A stretch of DNA of 64,000 nt from Mucilaginibacter sp. Bleaf8 (GCF_018390515.1 NZ_JAHBBK010000001.1:1975487-2039486); one strand, 5' to 3'. Shown: positions 16,813 through 26,339, counted from the first letter of the stretch. Notes: generated by a model from the sequence alone, not told the origin. Program-made: numbers and translations.

Positions 16813-18111
16813 TTATTGCAATAAATAGCTTTTTAGTGCATCAAAACTATTAGGTAAGCTTACTGCCTGGGATATTTTAGCTTCCAGTTCTTTTACCTGT
16901 TGCGGCACATCAATATGCTGTGTCATAGCCGGTGTAAATACATCCGGAAACTTACAGGGATGCGCTGTGGATAGGAATACCCCGGCAACGCCTGCGTGCG
17001 CTTGCTGCCATTCTTTTAGCGCGCGCCAGGCTATAGCCGTATGCGGACAAACCACATATTGGTACGCATCAAATACCTGCTGCATAGCTTCACGGGTTTG
17101 CTCGTCAGTGTAGCTATAGCCGGTCATCAACTGGCTTAACTTTGCCATATCTTCCTTAAACATATCGGCAATACGCATCCAGTTGCTGGGATTGCCTACA
17201 TCCATTGCATTGGCAATGGTTTGTACCGAAGCCTTTGGCTCGTATACGCCGGTTTTAAGGAAAGCCGGAACGGTATCATTAGCATTGGTAGCTGCAATAA
17301 ACTGGTGCACGGGCAGGCCCATTTTCCAGGCCAGCAGGCCGGCACCTATATTGCCAAAGTTCCCGCTCGGAACGGCAAAAGCGACCTGCTTTTTGCCCTG
17401 GCGCAGCAATTGCGCATAGGCATTAAAGTAATAAAAGGTTTGCGGAATCAAGCGGGCTATATTAATGGAATTGGCTGACGTTAAACGTAAAGCCTCATTC
17501 AGCTCAGCATCGGTAAAGGCTTGCTTAACCAGCGCCTGGCAATCATCAAAAGTACCGTCAATTTCCAGCGCGCGAATATTTTGCCCGTTGGTGGTTAATT
17601 GCAATTCCTGAATGTTACTTACTTTACCTTTAGGATACAAGATGGTAACACGGGTATTGGGCACACCTAAAAAGCCCAAAGCCACCGCCCCGCCGGTATC
17701 GCCCGAGGTAGCTACCAGCACATCCAGCTGCTTTTCACCGGGCTGTAAAAAGTAGCTCATTACCCGGCTCATAAAGCGGGCGCCAAAGTCTTTAAAAGCC
17801 AGCGATGGCCCATGAAACAGCTCCAGCACATACGCATCCTCCTCCAGTTTAACTACCGGCGCCGGGAAATTAACCGCATCATCAATCAGCGCCTGCAAAT
17901 CCGGACCAGGTGTAGCATCGCCCAATAGCGTTTTAGCTACCTCAAATGCAATTTGCGGCAGCGTATAATGATGCAGATTGTGGATAAATTCATCACTCAG
18001 GCGGGGAATGTCTACAGGCATGTACAAGCCCCGGTCTTGTGGCATACTGTTAAAAACGGCTTCTTTAAAATTTACCTGATGTGCTGTATTGTTGGTACTA
18101 TAAAGTTTCAT
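16813..18111 (-). CDS. thrC: Threonine synthase
   Basis: 432 residues. PLP enzyme converting O-phosphohomoserine to threonine. PLP lysine in FHGPSLAFKDFGARF, phosphate-binding VATSGDTGGAVALGF and VPSGNFGNIGAG are all present. Length matches the short (about 430) bacterial form. Last gene of thrA-thrB-thrC on the minus strand; 67 nt separate it from thrB. Control would come from the attenuator upstream of thrA. Confidence 0.96.
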   Translation of the reverse strand: MKLYSTNNTAHQVNFKEAVFNSMPQDRGLYMPVDIPRLSDEFIHNLHHYTLPQIAFEVAKTLLGDATPGPDLQALIDDAVNFPAPVVKLEEDAYVLELFHGPSLAFKDFGARFMSRVMSYFLQPGEKQLDVLVATSGDTGGAVALGFLGVPNTRVTILYPKGKVSNIQELQLTTNGQNIRALEIDGTFDDCQALVKQAFTDAELNEALRLTSANSINIARLIPQTFYYFNAYAQLLRQGKKQVAFAVPSGNFGNIGAGLLAWKMGLPVHQFIAATNANDTVPAFLKTGVYEPKASVQTIANAMDVGNPSNWMRIADMFKEDMAKLSQLMTGYSYTDEQTREAMQQVFDAYQYVVCPHTAIAWRALKEWQQAHAGVAGVFLSTAHPCKFPDVFTPAMTQHIDVPQQVKELEAKISQAVSLPNSFDALKSYLLQ

Positions 18112-18178
18112 GGTGATTTTGGATGTTTGATTTTGTCCTGACTTTTAATTCCTGGTTCTTGTATCTCGACGCGAACAC

Positions 18179-19180
18179 CTACCCTATTACCCGCGGACCG
18201 GCATCATTAATGGTTGATACATAAGCAAAAGAGCCAATTTTGAGCGCTGTTAAATGCCGCTGTAATAGCTGGGTGATTTGCCGTGCAGTATCCTCATGGC
18301 GGGCAAATGCAAACACCGACGGCCCCGAACCGGATATACCAAAGCCTACAGCACCGGCATTCATAGCCAGTTCGCGCAGTTTGTAAAAGTCGGGAATGAG
18401 TATGGAGCGCACAGGTTCAACCAGTACATCCTGCATACTGCGGCCAATCAGGTCAACATCCTGCATAAACAGGCCGCTTACCAGGCCGGCAATGTTGCCC
18501 CACTGGGTTACAGCATCTTTCATGTTAATTTGTTTTCGGATAATTTGACGGGCCTCACGGGTAGGTACATCCACATCCGGAAAAACAATAGCACAGTATA
18601 AATCTTTTGGATGTGGCAACCGGATTACATCCAGCGGCTCGTAGCTACGGATGAGCACAAAGCCGCCTAATAAGGCGGGCGCAACATTATCAGCATGCCC
18701 GTGTCCGCAAGCCATCTCCTCACCTTTCATGGCAAAGGGCAGCAACTTGGCTACGTCGGTATCATCCCCCAATAACGTTTTAACAGCAAACAAACCGGCC
18801 ACCGTACTGGCCGAACTGGAACCGAGACCACTACCAATAGGCATTTTTTTATGCAGCTCAATATCCAGCCCCACATCTGGCCTGCCTACACTTTCCAGGT
18901 AATGCTGCACGCTTACACTTACGGTATTCCTGGCCGGATCAAGCGGCAAACGACCATCATCACCGGTTATTTTACTGATGGTGATACCCGGTTTATCGGT
19001 AAGGCGCATAATTACCTCATCGCCCGGCTCGTTCACGGCAAAACCCAGCACATCGAACCCGCAAACTACATTGGCTACCGTGGCAGGCGCAAACACGTGG
19101 ATGCTATCGCCCCCCAGCCCCCTTAAGGGTGAAGTTTTGATTTGGGAGGATGAAGTATTATGTAATATTTCTTGTTCCAT
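18179..19180 (-). CDS. thrB: Homoserine kinase
   Basis: 333 residues, GHMP kinase phosphorylating homoserine. ATP loop PIGSGLGSSSAS, N-terminal VFAPATVANVVCGFDVLG and C-terminal GFGISGSGPSVFAFA are diagnostic. The first about 27 residues are unlike other ThrB proteins, which begin shortly before VFAPATVAN; here they include SPLRGLGG, encoded by a CCCCC...CTTAAGGG palindromic repeat. No other start codon lies between that insert and the conserved domain, so translation must pass through it. Second gene of the threonine operon, 69 nt after thrA. Confidence 0.94.
   Translation of the reverse strand: MEQEILHNTSSSQIKTSPLRGLGGDSIHVFAPATVANVVCGFDVLGFAVNEPGDEVIMRLTDKPGITISKITGDDGRLPLDPARNTVSVSVQHYLESVGRPDVGLDIELHKKMPIGSGLGSSSASTVAGLFAVKTLLGDDTDVAKLLPFAMKGEEMACGHGHADNVAPALLGGFVLIRSYEPLDVIRLPHPKDLYCAIVFPDVDVPTREARQIIRKQINMKDAVTQWGNIAGLVSGLFMQDVDLIGRSMQDVLVEPVRSILIPDFYKLRELAMNAGAVGFGISGSGPSVFAFARHEDTARQITQLLQRHLTALKIGSFAYVSTINDAGPRVIG
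19108..19145. repeat. Dispersed-type palindromic repeat inside thrB
   Basis: GCCCCCCAGCCCCCTTAAGG followed by GTGAAGTTTTGATTTGGG. The form resembles intergenic repeats of this family of bacteria, but here it is read in frame as TSPLRGLGG near the ThrB N-terminus. Confidence 0.5.
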
Positions 19181-19249
19181 TTTTGGATGCTAAAACTTTG
19201 TTCTTCTTAATTATAATTATTGCCTCTTGGTTCCAACTCCGGAATCTAA

Positions 19250-21700
19250 TCAATTCGCCCCTACATTTATTAAATCAGCAAATACACCTGCTGCAGTCAC
19301 CTCCGCACCTGCGCCGGGGCCTTTTACCACCATAGGGCGTTCCTTGTACCGGTCTGTGGTAAAGGCAATAATGTTATCACTGCCCGACATGCTGAAGAAC
19401 GGATGGCTTTCATCAACCATTTGCAGGCTAATTGAAGCTTTACCATTATCTAATTTGCCAATATAGCGCAGTACCTTACCGCTGCTTTCCGCCTGTTGCT
19501 TAATATCGTTAAAGTAAGCTTCCTCGGCCAGCAGGGCGGCGTAGAACTCATCTACGCTTTGCGCATCCAGGCAGGCTTGCGGCAGTATATTTTCAATCTC
19601 TACATCTTCGGCCTCCATCTGGTAACCGGCATCACGGGCAAGGATCAGTATTTTGCGCATAAAATCTTTCCCGCTCAGGTCGTCGCGTGGATCGGGTTCG
19701 GTATAACCTTTTTCCTGCGCGGTTTTTACCACGTCATGAAAGCTGGCATCACCCTTAAAGTTGTTGAAGATAAATGATATGGTGCCCGACAGGATAGCCT
19801 CTATTTTTTGTACCCGGTCGCCGCTTGACATCAAATCTTTCAGGGTGCGGATGATGGGCAGCCCTGCCCCCACGTTGGTTTCGTAAAAGAAATCAACGCC
19901 ATGTTTGCGGGCTGTGTCTTTAAATGTTTTATACTGATTGTAAGCTGCCGAGTTACCGATCTTGTTGCAGGTTACGATAGATATGGTTGCTTTAAACACC
20001 TCCTCATAAAAAGTAACCGGTACCGGACTGGCCGTATTATCAACAAATACGCAGTTAGGCAGGTTCATGCTTTTCATGCGGTTAACAAACTCTTGCAGAT
20101 TGGCCGGCTGGCCGTGTTGTTCCAGCTCGTCCTGCCAGCTGTCTAAAGACAAGCCGTCTGAATTGAACAGCATTTGGCGAGTGTTGCTTATACCAGCAAT
20201 TTTAACCTGGATGCTGTTATTATGCTGTAAAAACTCACTGTGTTCTTTTAACTGCCTGATGAGCGTTTTACCAATATTGCCGGTACCTAAACAAAATACA
20301 TGCAGCGTTTTGTTGAATTGCACAAAAAAGGCATCGTGTACAGCATTCACCGCCTTGGCCAAATCGGTAGCTGAGATAATTACGGAGATATTGTATTCTG
20401 AAGATCCCTGCGCAATGGCCCGTACATTGATACCATTACGGCCCAGGGCATGAAATAACCGGCCAGACATACCGGGTGTTTGCTTCATATTTTCGCCTAC
20501 AATGGCCAAAACGGCCAGGTTACCTTCAATAACAGGCTTATCAAGCTTTTTGGCAGCCAGCTCCAACTCAAATTCCTGTTCCATTAGCTGGCATGCCTTT
20601 TCGGCATCGGCAGGGTTTACTGCAAAAGTAATGCTGTGCTCGGATGATGACTGCGTAATCAGCACCACATTAATCTGCTCGCGTGCTAGCAACGAGAACA
20701 AGCGGCCACTAAAGCCCGCCTTACCCACCATGCCGCTTCCCTGCAGGTTAATAATACTTATTTTATCAATAGAGGATATGCCTTTAATAGGTAAGTTGGA
20801 ATTTTGACAATCGTGCCGGATAACGGTACCTGCAAAGCCTGGCTCGAAAGTATTTTTGATAACAATGGGTATCTTTTTCAGAAAAGCCGGAATCATGGTT
20901 GGCGGGTATATTACTTTGGCGCCGAAGTAAGATAGCTCCATGGCCTCTGTATAAGTAAGCTCAGGCAGCGAGAAAGCTTTTTTGACGATGCGTGGGTCGG
21001 CGGTCATCATGCCGTTCACATCAGTCCATATCTGAATTTCGCTGGCATGTAACGCAGAGCCGAAAATTGCGGCGGTATAATCGCTGCCGCCACGGCCCAA
21101 AGTAGTTACCTGGCCGGCATCATTACTGGCTATAAAGCCGGTAACAAATAATAACTTGCCTTTATTCTCGTCAACAAAGCTACGGATCAGTAAATCAGTA
21201 AGCTCGGTATTCACCTTAGCCTGACCAAAACTACTGTCCGTTTTAATTACCTCGCTGGCATCAACATAAAGCACTTCTGGAAAATATTGCAAAGCCATAC
21301 GGCTCAATAGCAAAGCAGAACAGCGCTCACCAAAGCTTAAAATCAAATCGCGGGTTTTAGGCGTAAGCTCACGCAGCGTATAAACGCCCTGCAGCAAATC
21401 CTCTAACTGGTTAAAGTAGATTTTAAGACGGGTAAAAACAGGATTTTGATGCGATATTTCCAGCAATTGCTTAACTACCCCAAAGTGGCGGCTTTCCAGT
21501 TCGGCCAGTTGAGCCGTAAACTCTTGACCGGCCGCAGCCTGACCGGCCATTTCGGTAAGCAGGTTAGTTACGCCGCTCATGGCTGATACCACCACAACCA
21601 AGCTATCGCCTGCCTGATGCTCCTGTTTAACAATGTCCATTACGGCACTGATGCTTTGTACCGAACCTACAGATGTTCCTCCGAACTTTAAGACTTTCAT
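19250..21700 (-). CDS. thrA: Bifunctional aspartokinase / homoserine dehydrogenase
   Basis: 816 residues, the normal length for ThrA/MetL fusions. The kinase half begins MKVLKFGGTSVGS and has TTLGRGGSDYTAA and the VNGMMTADPR loop; two ACT units lie around residues 315-460 (ISIINLQGSGMVGKAG; LAVLAIVGENMKQTPG), the usual site of threonine feedback. The dehydrogenase half starts near FCLGTGNIGKTL and carries NVGAGLPIIRTLKDL and SGTISFIFNNF. It catalyses the first and third steps from aspartate to threonine and methionine. Preceded by a leader peptide rich in Thr and Ile codons and a terminator (21717-21752), so expression is probably attenuated by charged tRNA-Thr and tRNA-Ile. Confidence 0.96.
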   Translation of the reverse strand: MKVLKFGGTSVGSVQSISAVMDIVKQEHQAGDSLVVVVSAMSGVTNLLTEMAGQAAAGQEFTAQLAELESRHFGVVKQLLEISHQNPVFTRLKIYFNQLEDLLQGVYTLRELTPKTRDLILSFGERCSALLLSRMALQYFPEVLYVDASEVIKTDSSFGQAKVNTELTDLLIRSFVDENKGKLLFVTGFIASNDAGQVTTLGRGGSDYTAAIFGSALHASEIQIWTDVNGMMTADPRIVKKAFSLPELTYTEAMELSYFGAKVIYPPTMIPAFLKKIPIVIKNTFEPGFAGTVIRHDCQNSNLPIKGISSIDKISIINLQGSGMVGKAGFSGRLFSLLAREQINVVLITQSSSEHSITFAVNPADAEKACQLMEQEFELELAAKKLDKPVIEGNLAVLAIVGENMKQTPGMSGRLFHALGRNGINVRAIAQGSSEYNISVIISATDLAKAVNAVHDAFFVQFNKTLHVFCLGTGNIGKTLIRQLKEHSEFLQHNNSIQVKIAGISNTRQMLFNSDGLSLDSWQDELEQHGQPANLQEFVNRMKSMNLPNCVFVDNTASPVPVTFYEEVFKATISIVTCNKIGNSAAYNQYKTFKDTARKHGVDFFYETNVGAGLPIIRTLKDLMSSGDRVQKIEAILSGTISFIFNNFKGDASFHDVVKTAQEKGYTEPDPRDDLSGKDFMRKILILARDAGYQMEAEDVEIENILPQACLDAQSVDEFYAALLAEEAYFNDIKQQAESSGKVLRYIGKLDNGKASISLQMVDESHPFFSMSGSDNIIAFTTDRYKERPMVVKGPGAGAEVTAAGVFADLINVGAN

Positions 21701-21716
21701 AAAAGGCTGTTTAAAA

Positions 21717-21752
21717 CAAAAGCGCCTTCCCGTTTTAAAGGAAGGCGCTTTG
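21717..21752 (-). terminator. Threonine operon attenuator hairpin
   Basis: On the minus strand, AAAGCGCCTTCC pairs with GGAAGGCGCTTT and is followed by a T-rich run, 17 nt before thrA. The 5' arm CCTTCC can instead pair with GGAAGG in the last codons of the leader peptide (21787-21792), giving a mutually exclusive antiterminator. Confidence 0.8.
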
Positions 21753-21783
21753 TTGGTTTTATCTTTTGTTTTACACCATACGG

Positions 21784-21849
21784 TTACCTTCCTCCATGCT
21801 TTATGCCGGTGGTAATAATAATGGTAATAATGGTGTTGTTAATAATCAT
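21784..21849 (-). CDS. thrL: Threonine operon leader peptide
   Basis: 21 codons, ATG at 21849 and TAA at 21784-21786. Eight of the residues are Ile and four are Thr; the run NNTIITIIITTG is comparable in kind to the ThrL leader of enterobacteria, though not homologous in sequence. It ends with Gly-Gly-Arg codons GGAGGAAGG that can pair with the 5' arm of the terminator in front of thrA. Ribosome stalling at Thr/Ile codons would free this segment and block termination; completion of the peptide would cover it and allow termination. No clear Shine-Dalgarno, as is normal in Bacteroidota. No good TAnnTTTG element is seen just upstream. Confidence 0.8.
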   Translation of the reverse strand: MIINNTIITIIITTGIKHGGR

Positions 21850-22024
21850 CAGATTTTAGCTGAACTGCTTTTTGTAAATTAAAACGCTTTTTTTCAGAAA
21901 TGCAAGCTTTAAGTGTGATTTATTTTCGAGGAGTTAATTGGTCATTAAGGCTGCAATATTTATATACCAAAACCTTTTAGAGCTATAGCTTTCCCAAAAA
22001 AAGAAACTAAAGCCCCATAAAAGC

Positions 22025-22059
22025 AAAAAACCACCTGCATTTTCATGCAGATGGTAGCA
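22025..22059 (-). terminator. Minus-strand terminator upstream of the thr leader
   Basis: Read on the minus strand: ACCATCTGCAT-GAAA-ATGCAGGTGGT then TTTTTT. It lies 175 nt upstream of the thr leader and 360 nt downstream of the glnA terminator, so it ends a transcript that contains no recognisable gene. Confidence 0.65.
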
Positions 22060-22289
22060 ATTTATTCTTGTTTTTTATCCCGGTGCAATATTAAATGGCC
22101 ATTTTATTAAAAAGACCTCAAAAAATAAACAGCAACGACTAAATTTAGTGCGAAAAAATTCAAATTAAACCTTTCCTTCTTCAAACTCCCTCACCAAATT
22201 ACAACAAATCAGTCGCCACAGCAATTGCAAGACTACTATCTTTCAATTTTCATGCAAAAATAACATATTTTATTTATTAAAAAATCAAA
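22060..22289 (-). other. Possible small RNA transcript region
   Basis: On the minus strand TATTTTTG (22255-22262) fits the -7 consensus, with TTTG at 22286-22289 upstream by 23 nt, slightly long. A transcript from about 22248 to the terminator at 22025 would be about 220 nt and holds no convincing reading frame. Identity unknown; it may instead be an upstream part of the thr leader. Confidence 0.35.
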
Positions 22290-22418
22290 TCGTAAGCCAT
22301 AACAAACATTTAATGTAAATTTTACACTAAGTGTACAAAATTGATCACTACTGAAAAGTATTAATTAAAATCACTAAGCAATGCGCAATAGTTACTGCTT
22401 AAAGATTAAATAACAAAC

Positions 22419-22452
22419 AAAAAAGCCGCCGGAAAATTCCGGCGGCTTTAGT
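22419..22452 (-). terminator. Terminator of glnA
   Basis: GCCGCCGGAA-TT-TTCCGGCGGC on the minus strand followed by TTTTTT, 20 nt after the glnA stop. Confidence 0.9.
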
Positions 22453-22472
22453 ATAGTAAGTTATCTATTTCC

Positions 22473-23486
22473 TTATGCTTCTACAGATTTAACTGTTTTG
22501 ATGATACGGGCAGCTACTTTGTACGGATCGGCAGCTGAGTTTGGACGACGATCTTCCAGGTAACCGCTCCAGCCTTTTTGTACGGTGAATAGCGGAATAC
22601 GGATAGAAGCGCCACGGTCAGACACGCCATAGCTATAATCATTGATAGAAGCAGTTTCGTGCTTACCGGTTAAGCGCTGATCGTTATCAGCACCGTAAAC
22701 AGCAATGTGCTCTGCCACTACCGGACGGAAAGCTTCAAGTACTTTAGTATATGTTTCTTTGCTGGCAGCAGTGCGCAACAAGGTATTTGAGAAGTTAGCG
22801 TGCATACCAGAACCGTTCCAGTCTAATTTGCCCAACGGTTTGCAATGCCAGTTAATAGCAACACCATAGCTTTCGCCAATTCTTTCCAGCAGGTAACGTG
22901 CAACCCAAATCTGATCGCCGGCTTCTTTAGCGCCTTTAGCAAAAATCTGGAATTCCCACTGACCGGCAGCTACTTCGGCATTGATACCTTCAACGTTTAA
23001 GCCAGCTTCTAAACAAACGTCTAAATGCTCTTCAACAATTTCGCGACCGAAAGCATTGTTAGCACCTACTGAACAGTAGTATGGACCCTGTGGCGCCGGG
23101 TAACCGTTTACCGGGAAACCCAAAGGTTTGTTGGTTTCTGAATCCCACAAGAAATACTCTTGCTCAAAACCAAACCAGAAATCGTTATCATCATCCTCAA
23201 TAGTAGCTCGACCGTTTGATGCATGCGGGTTACCCTCCGAGTCTAAAACTTCGCACATCACCAGGTAGCCATTTTTTCTTTGCGGATCTTCGCAAATAAA
23301 CACTGGCTTCAATATACAATCAGATGAACCTCCCGGTGCCTGCTCGGTTGAAGAACCATCAAAGCTCCAAAGCGGGCAATCTTCCAACTTACCGCTGAAA
23401 TCTTTTTCAATTTTTGTTTTACTACGTAAACTTTGGGTCGGTTTGTAACCGTCTAGCCAGATGTACTCCAGTTTAGCTGCTGCCAT
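22473..23486 (-). CDS. glnA: Glutamine synthetase, type II (GSII) like
   Basis: 337 residues, far shorter than GSI (about 470) or GSIII (about 730) and matching the eukaryotic-type GSII found in many Bacteroidota. Beta-grasp start LEYIWLDGY, WSFDGSST, ATP/glutamate-site FGFEQEYFLWD, AEVAAGQWEFQI, and the NGSGMHANFSNT segment; C-terminal RIPLFTVQKGWSGYLEDRRPNSAADPY includes the ATP-phosphate Arg residues. It joins ammonia to glutamate using ATP. It has its own promoter and terminator. Neighbours proB and proA also use glutamate, but run as a separate unit. Confidence 0.95.
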   Translation of the reverse strand: MAAAKLEYIWLDGYKPTQSLRSKTKIEKDFSGKLEDCPLWSFDGSSTEQAPGGSSDCILKPVFICEDPQRKNGYLVMCEVLDSEGNPHASNGRATIEDDDNDFWFGFEQEYFLWDSETNKPLGFPVNGYPAPQGPYYCSVGANNAFGREIVEEHLDVCLEAGLNVEGINAEVAAGQWEFQIFAKGAKEAGDQIWVARYLLERIGESYGVAINWHCKPLGKLDWNGSGMHANFSNTLLRTAASKETYTKVLEAFRPVVAEHIAVYGADNDQRLTGKHETASINDYSYGVSDRGASIRIPLFTVQKGWSGYLEDRRPNSAADPYKVAARIIKTVKSVEA

Positions 23487-23553
23487 TTTTGATTGTTTAT
23501 TTATTGGAACAATAATTAGTAAGACACTTTACATAGCATTTACTATGTACCAA

Positions 23554-23586
23554 CAAAATTAATCCTTTTTTAATAAAAAATACAAA
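23554..23586 (-). promoter_or_regulatory. Promoter of glnA
   Basis: Minus strand TAATTTTG (23554-23561) with TTTG (23583-23586) 21 nt upstream fits TTTG-N-TAnnTTTG. Start expected near 23547, about 60 nt before ATG. The remaining 23587-23805 is AT-rich; nothing else recognised. Confidence 0.7.
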
Positions 23587-23805
23587 ACTTTCAACAAAAA
23601 TTAGTGTATGATCATAAATTCCACTACTTTTTGTTATGAAATAAGAAATTTTTGCATATAAAATTTACTTTCAGAATAAAAAGTGCTTTTTTGAATAATT
23701 TATTTAACTACACAAAAGCACTTAATGTAAATTTAACATTACACAGTACAATACATACCGATATAGTAAGCACTTACCATATAAAGTTTTTCAAAAAAGG
23801 CTTAT

Positions 23806-25056
23806 TTATGAATTGCGTATTTGTCCATTGCCCTTAATCAGCCATTTATAACTGGTTAACTCTTCCAGCCCCATAGGCCCGCGGGCATGCAGTTTTTGTG
23901 TGCTGATGCCTATCTCGGCACCTAAACCAAACTGCGCACCATCTGTAAATGCGGTAGATACGTTTACATAAACGGCAGCAGCGTCAACTTTATTTAAGAA
24001 TTGCCCGGCTGTCTGTTCGTTTTCAGTAATGATAGCTTCGCTATGTTTGGAACTATGCGCTGCTATATGATCTAATGCCTCCTGCAAACCAGAAACTGTT
24101 TTAACAGCCATTTTGTAGGATAGAAACTCTGTACCAAAGTGTTCATGAGTTGCTTTATGCAACAAAATATCAGGGTAATACCCGCTTAAAACCGAGTATA
24201 CTGCTTCATCAGCATAAATTTCCACCTTTTTTTGCGCCAAATTGTTCACTAATGTTGGTAAATCACTTAAACGATTGGCATTAATCAGAAGACAATCCAG
24301 GGCATTACACACGCTTACCCGTCGCGTTTTTGCATTATAAACAATGGCGCTGCCTTTTTCCAAATCACCTTCAGCATCAAAGTAAGCATGCACTATGCCG
24401 GCACCAGTTTCAATAACAGGCACTTTACTGTTTTGCCTTACATAGTCTATGAGTTGCTGGCTACCTCTGGGTATAAGCACATCTACATAACCACTGGCGC
24501 TCAGCAAAGCTGCCGTCGCCTCGCGTTCGGCAGGTAACAGGGTAGCTGCATTGGTATCGATATGATGTACTTTTAAAACATCGTGAATAACTGTAATGAT
24601 AGCCTTGTTAGAAAACTCAGCATCACTCCCGCCTTTTAACACACTTATGTTACCCGTTTTAAAACACAATGAAAAAACATCGAAAGTTACATTAGGGCGC
24701 GCCTCATAAATAACCCCCACCACGCCAAGCGGCACTCTTACTTTTGACAGCGCCATACCGTTAGGCATAATATTTTGCATTAAAACGTTACCTAACGGGC
24801 TATCCATAGCCGCTACATTGCGCATATCCTGTGCAATATCTTGTATACGGGCAGCCGTTAGCTTAAGCCGGTCATATTTCGGATCAGCAACATCCATTCG
24901 GTCCAGATCTTTTTGATTTTCGGCCAGTAAAAAGTCTGTTTTAGCAACAGCAGCTTCGGCAACATCCAGCAATATTGATTTAATTACAGTTGCCGGCAGA
25001 CCAACAATGGCACGACTGGCTTTCACCGCATTTTCAAAGTAGGCAGTATAGCTCAT
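23806..25056 (-). CDS. proA: Gamma-glutamyl phosphate reductase
   Basis: 416 residues. NADPH-dependent aldehyde-dehydrogenase-fold enzyme reducing gamma-glutamyl phosphate to the semialdehyde in proline synthesis. [31 protein letters not shown], the catalytic cysteine in [15 protein letters not shown] and the C-terminal [21 protein letters not shown] are standard. Start is 5 nt after the proB stop; the two form the proBA operon. Confidence 0.96.
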   Translation of the reverse strand: MSYTAYFENAVKASRAIVGLPATVIKSILLDVAEAAVAKTDFLLAENQKDLDRMDVADPKYDRLKLTAARIQDIAQDMRNVAAMDSPLGNVLMQNIMPNGMALSKVRVPLGVVGVIYEARPNVTFDVFSLCFKTGNISVLKGGSDAEFSNKAIITVIHDVLKVHHIDTNAATLLPAEREATAALLSASGYVDVLIPRGSQQLIDYVRQNSKVPVIETGAGIVHAYFDAEGDLEKGSAIVYNAKTRRVSVCNALDCLLINANRLSDLPTLVNNLAQKKVEIYADEAVYSVLSGYYPDILLHKATHEHFGTEFLSYKMAVKTVSGLQEALDHIAAHSSKHSEAIITENEQTAGQFLNKVDAAAVYVNVSTAFTDGAQFGLGAEIGISTQKLHARGPMGLEELTSYKWLIKGNGQIRNS

Positions 25057-25061
25057 AAAGT

Positions 25062-26141
25062 TTAGTAATTTAAATGCAGATAATCATAATGAACCAAAGG
25101 CTTCTGATTTTTTTGCCCCACGCGCTCGCGTGCCTTATCCGAGCCATATTCGGCAATACCCTGGCCAACGAGTGCATTTTGCTCATCAAGCAGTTTTATA
25201 ATGTCGCCCTTTTTAAAATCGGATAATACGCTATTTAAACCGACCGGCAACAAGCTGGTTGCCTTGCTGGATAACAGCGCCGCCTTGGCCCCATCATTTA
25301 CCTGCACAGCGCCGGTGGCAAAATGTGCGGCATGGGCAATCCATTTCTTTTTGCCCGATTTACTTTTTTGCGGTACAAAGCGTGTATGCTGAACGGTATT
25401 TTGCAACACGCCGTTCAAAATACTATCTACCGTACCATTGGCTATATGTACGGCTATACCCAGCTGTGCTACCTTTTGCGCCATGGTTGATTTGGTAATC
25501 ATGCCCCCGCGCCCAAACTGTGATTTACCGGAGCTGATAAAGGCAGAAAAATCGGTACCGCCGTCGTTGATCTCCTCAAGCAGTTGCGAGCCGGGCAGTT
25601 TAGGATCACCGGTGTAAATGCCGTTTACATTGGTAAGGATAATCAATGCGTCGGCATTCAGCATGGAGGCTACTAATCCGGCCAGCTCATCGTTGTCGGT
25701 AAACATTAGTTCAGTTACCGATACCACATCGTTTTCATTTACAATGGGAACTACCTGGTGTTGCAGCAGTATCTCCAGGCAGTTTTTCATATTCAGATAA
25801 TGCACCCGGTCGCGGAAATCTTCTTTGGTAACCAGCACTTGCGAACACAGCAGCTGCTGCTGTTCAAACAGGCTGGCGTAAGTATTAATCAGTTTTACCT
25901 GACCGATTGAAGCCAGCAACTGCCGGGCGGCAATGTTATCTACCTTATCAGTTACCTTAATTAAACTACGCCCTGATGCTACCGCGCCTGACGATACCAA
26001 GATCACCTCTTTACCCTGTTTCTTTAAAGCGGTAAGCTGTTCCACCAAATGACCGATGCGATAATAATCGGGCAAACCATCGGGCTGTGTAAGCACATTG
26101 GAACCCACTTTAACAATAAGGCGCTGGTAGTTGAATTTCAT
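25062..26141 (-). CDS. proB: Glutamate 5-kinase
   Basis: 359 residues. Amino-acid kinase domain (about 1-255) with VKVGSNVL at 11-18, [19 protein letters not shown] and [15 protein letters not shown]-terminal PUA domain (about 270-355: [39 protein letters not shown]). It phosphorylates glutamate as the first step to proline; feedback by proline is usual in the family. Followed 5 nt later by proA. Divergent from the TonB receptor gene; the shared upstream region has an operator-like palindrome. Confidence 0.96.
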   Translation of the reverse strand: MKFNYQRLIVKVGSNVLTQPDGLPDYYRIGHLVEQLTALKKQGKEVILVSSGAVASGRSLIKVTDKVDNIAARQLLASIGQVKLINTYASLFEQQQLLCSQVLVTKEDFRDRVHYLNMKNCLEILLQHQVVPIVNENDVVSVTELMFTDNDELAGLVASMLNADALIILTNVNGIYTGDPKLPGSQLLEEINDGGTDFSAFISSGKSQFGRGGMITKSTMAQKVAQLGIAVHIANGTVDSILNGVLQNTVQHTRFVPQKSKSGKKKWIAHAAHFATGAVQVNDGAKAALLSSKATSLLPVGLNSVLSDFKKGDIIKLLDEQNALVGQGIAEYGSDKARERVGQKNQKPLVHYDYLHLNY

Positions 26142-26194
26142 GATATGGTACCCTTAAAAACAATGATACAATTACACCATAGCAAATGCAACAC

Positions 26195-26221
26195 TTATAA
26201 AGCTTTATAAAAATTATAAAG
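26195..26221. repeat. Palindrome plus third half-site, TTATAAAG x3
   Basis: TTATAAAGCTTTATAA (26195-26210) is a perfect 16-bp palindrome; a third TTATAAAG follows at 26214-26221. It lies 54 bp from the proB start and 30-55 bp upstream of the -7 element for the TonB receptor, so it may be an operator for either. Confidence 0.5.
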
Positions 26222-26249
26222 CAAAATACTGACCTTTTAAATATTTGAA

Positions 26250-26257
26250 TATATTTG
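26250..26257 (+). promoter_or_regulatory. -7 promoter element for the TonB receptor transcript
   Basis: TATATTTG matches TAnnTTTG; no convincing -33 TTTG. A start near 26264 would place the Cys-Cys-Cys frame (26295) and a leader of about 135 nt before the receptor. Confidence 0.55.
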
Positions 26258-26294
26258 TCTACTTATTACATAGACTTTATATAGTTTAAACAAG

Positions 26295-26339
26295 ATGAAT
26301 TATACAAAAGCCCCTTTATTACCTACTTGTTGTTGCTGA
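26295..26339 (+). CDS. Short upstream reading frame ending Cys-Cys-Cys-stop
   Basis: 14 codons, MNYTKAPLLPTCCC then TGA, starting about 31 nt after the predicted transcription start and ending 59 nt before the TonB receptor ATG, in a different frame. The three Cys codons (TGT TGT TGC) sit at the very end, and a small stem TGCTG-AGCA-CAGCA overlaps the last Cys and stop codons. This arrangement resembles regulatory leader peptides that sense charged tRNA-Cys or thiol state. Not recognised as a named family; translation is inferred. Confidence 0.55.
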   Translation: MNYTKAPLLPTCCC

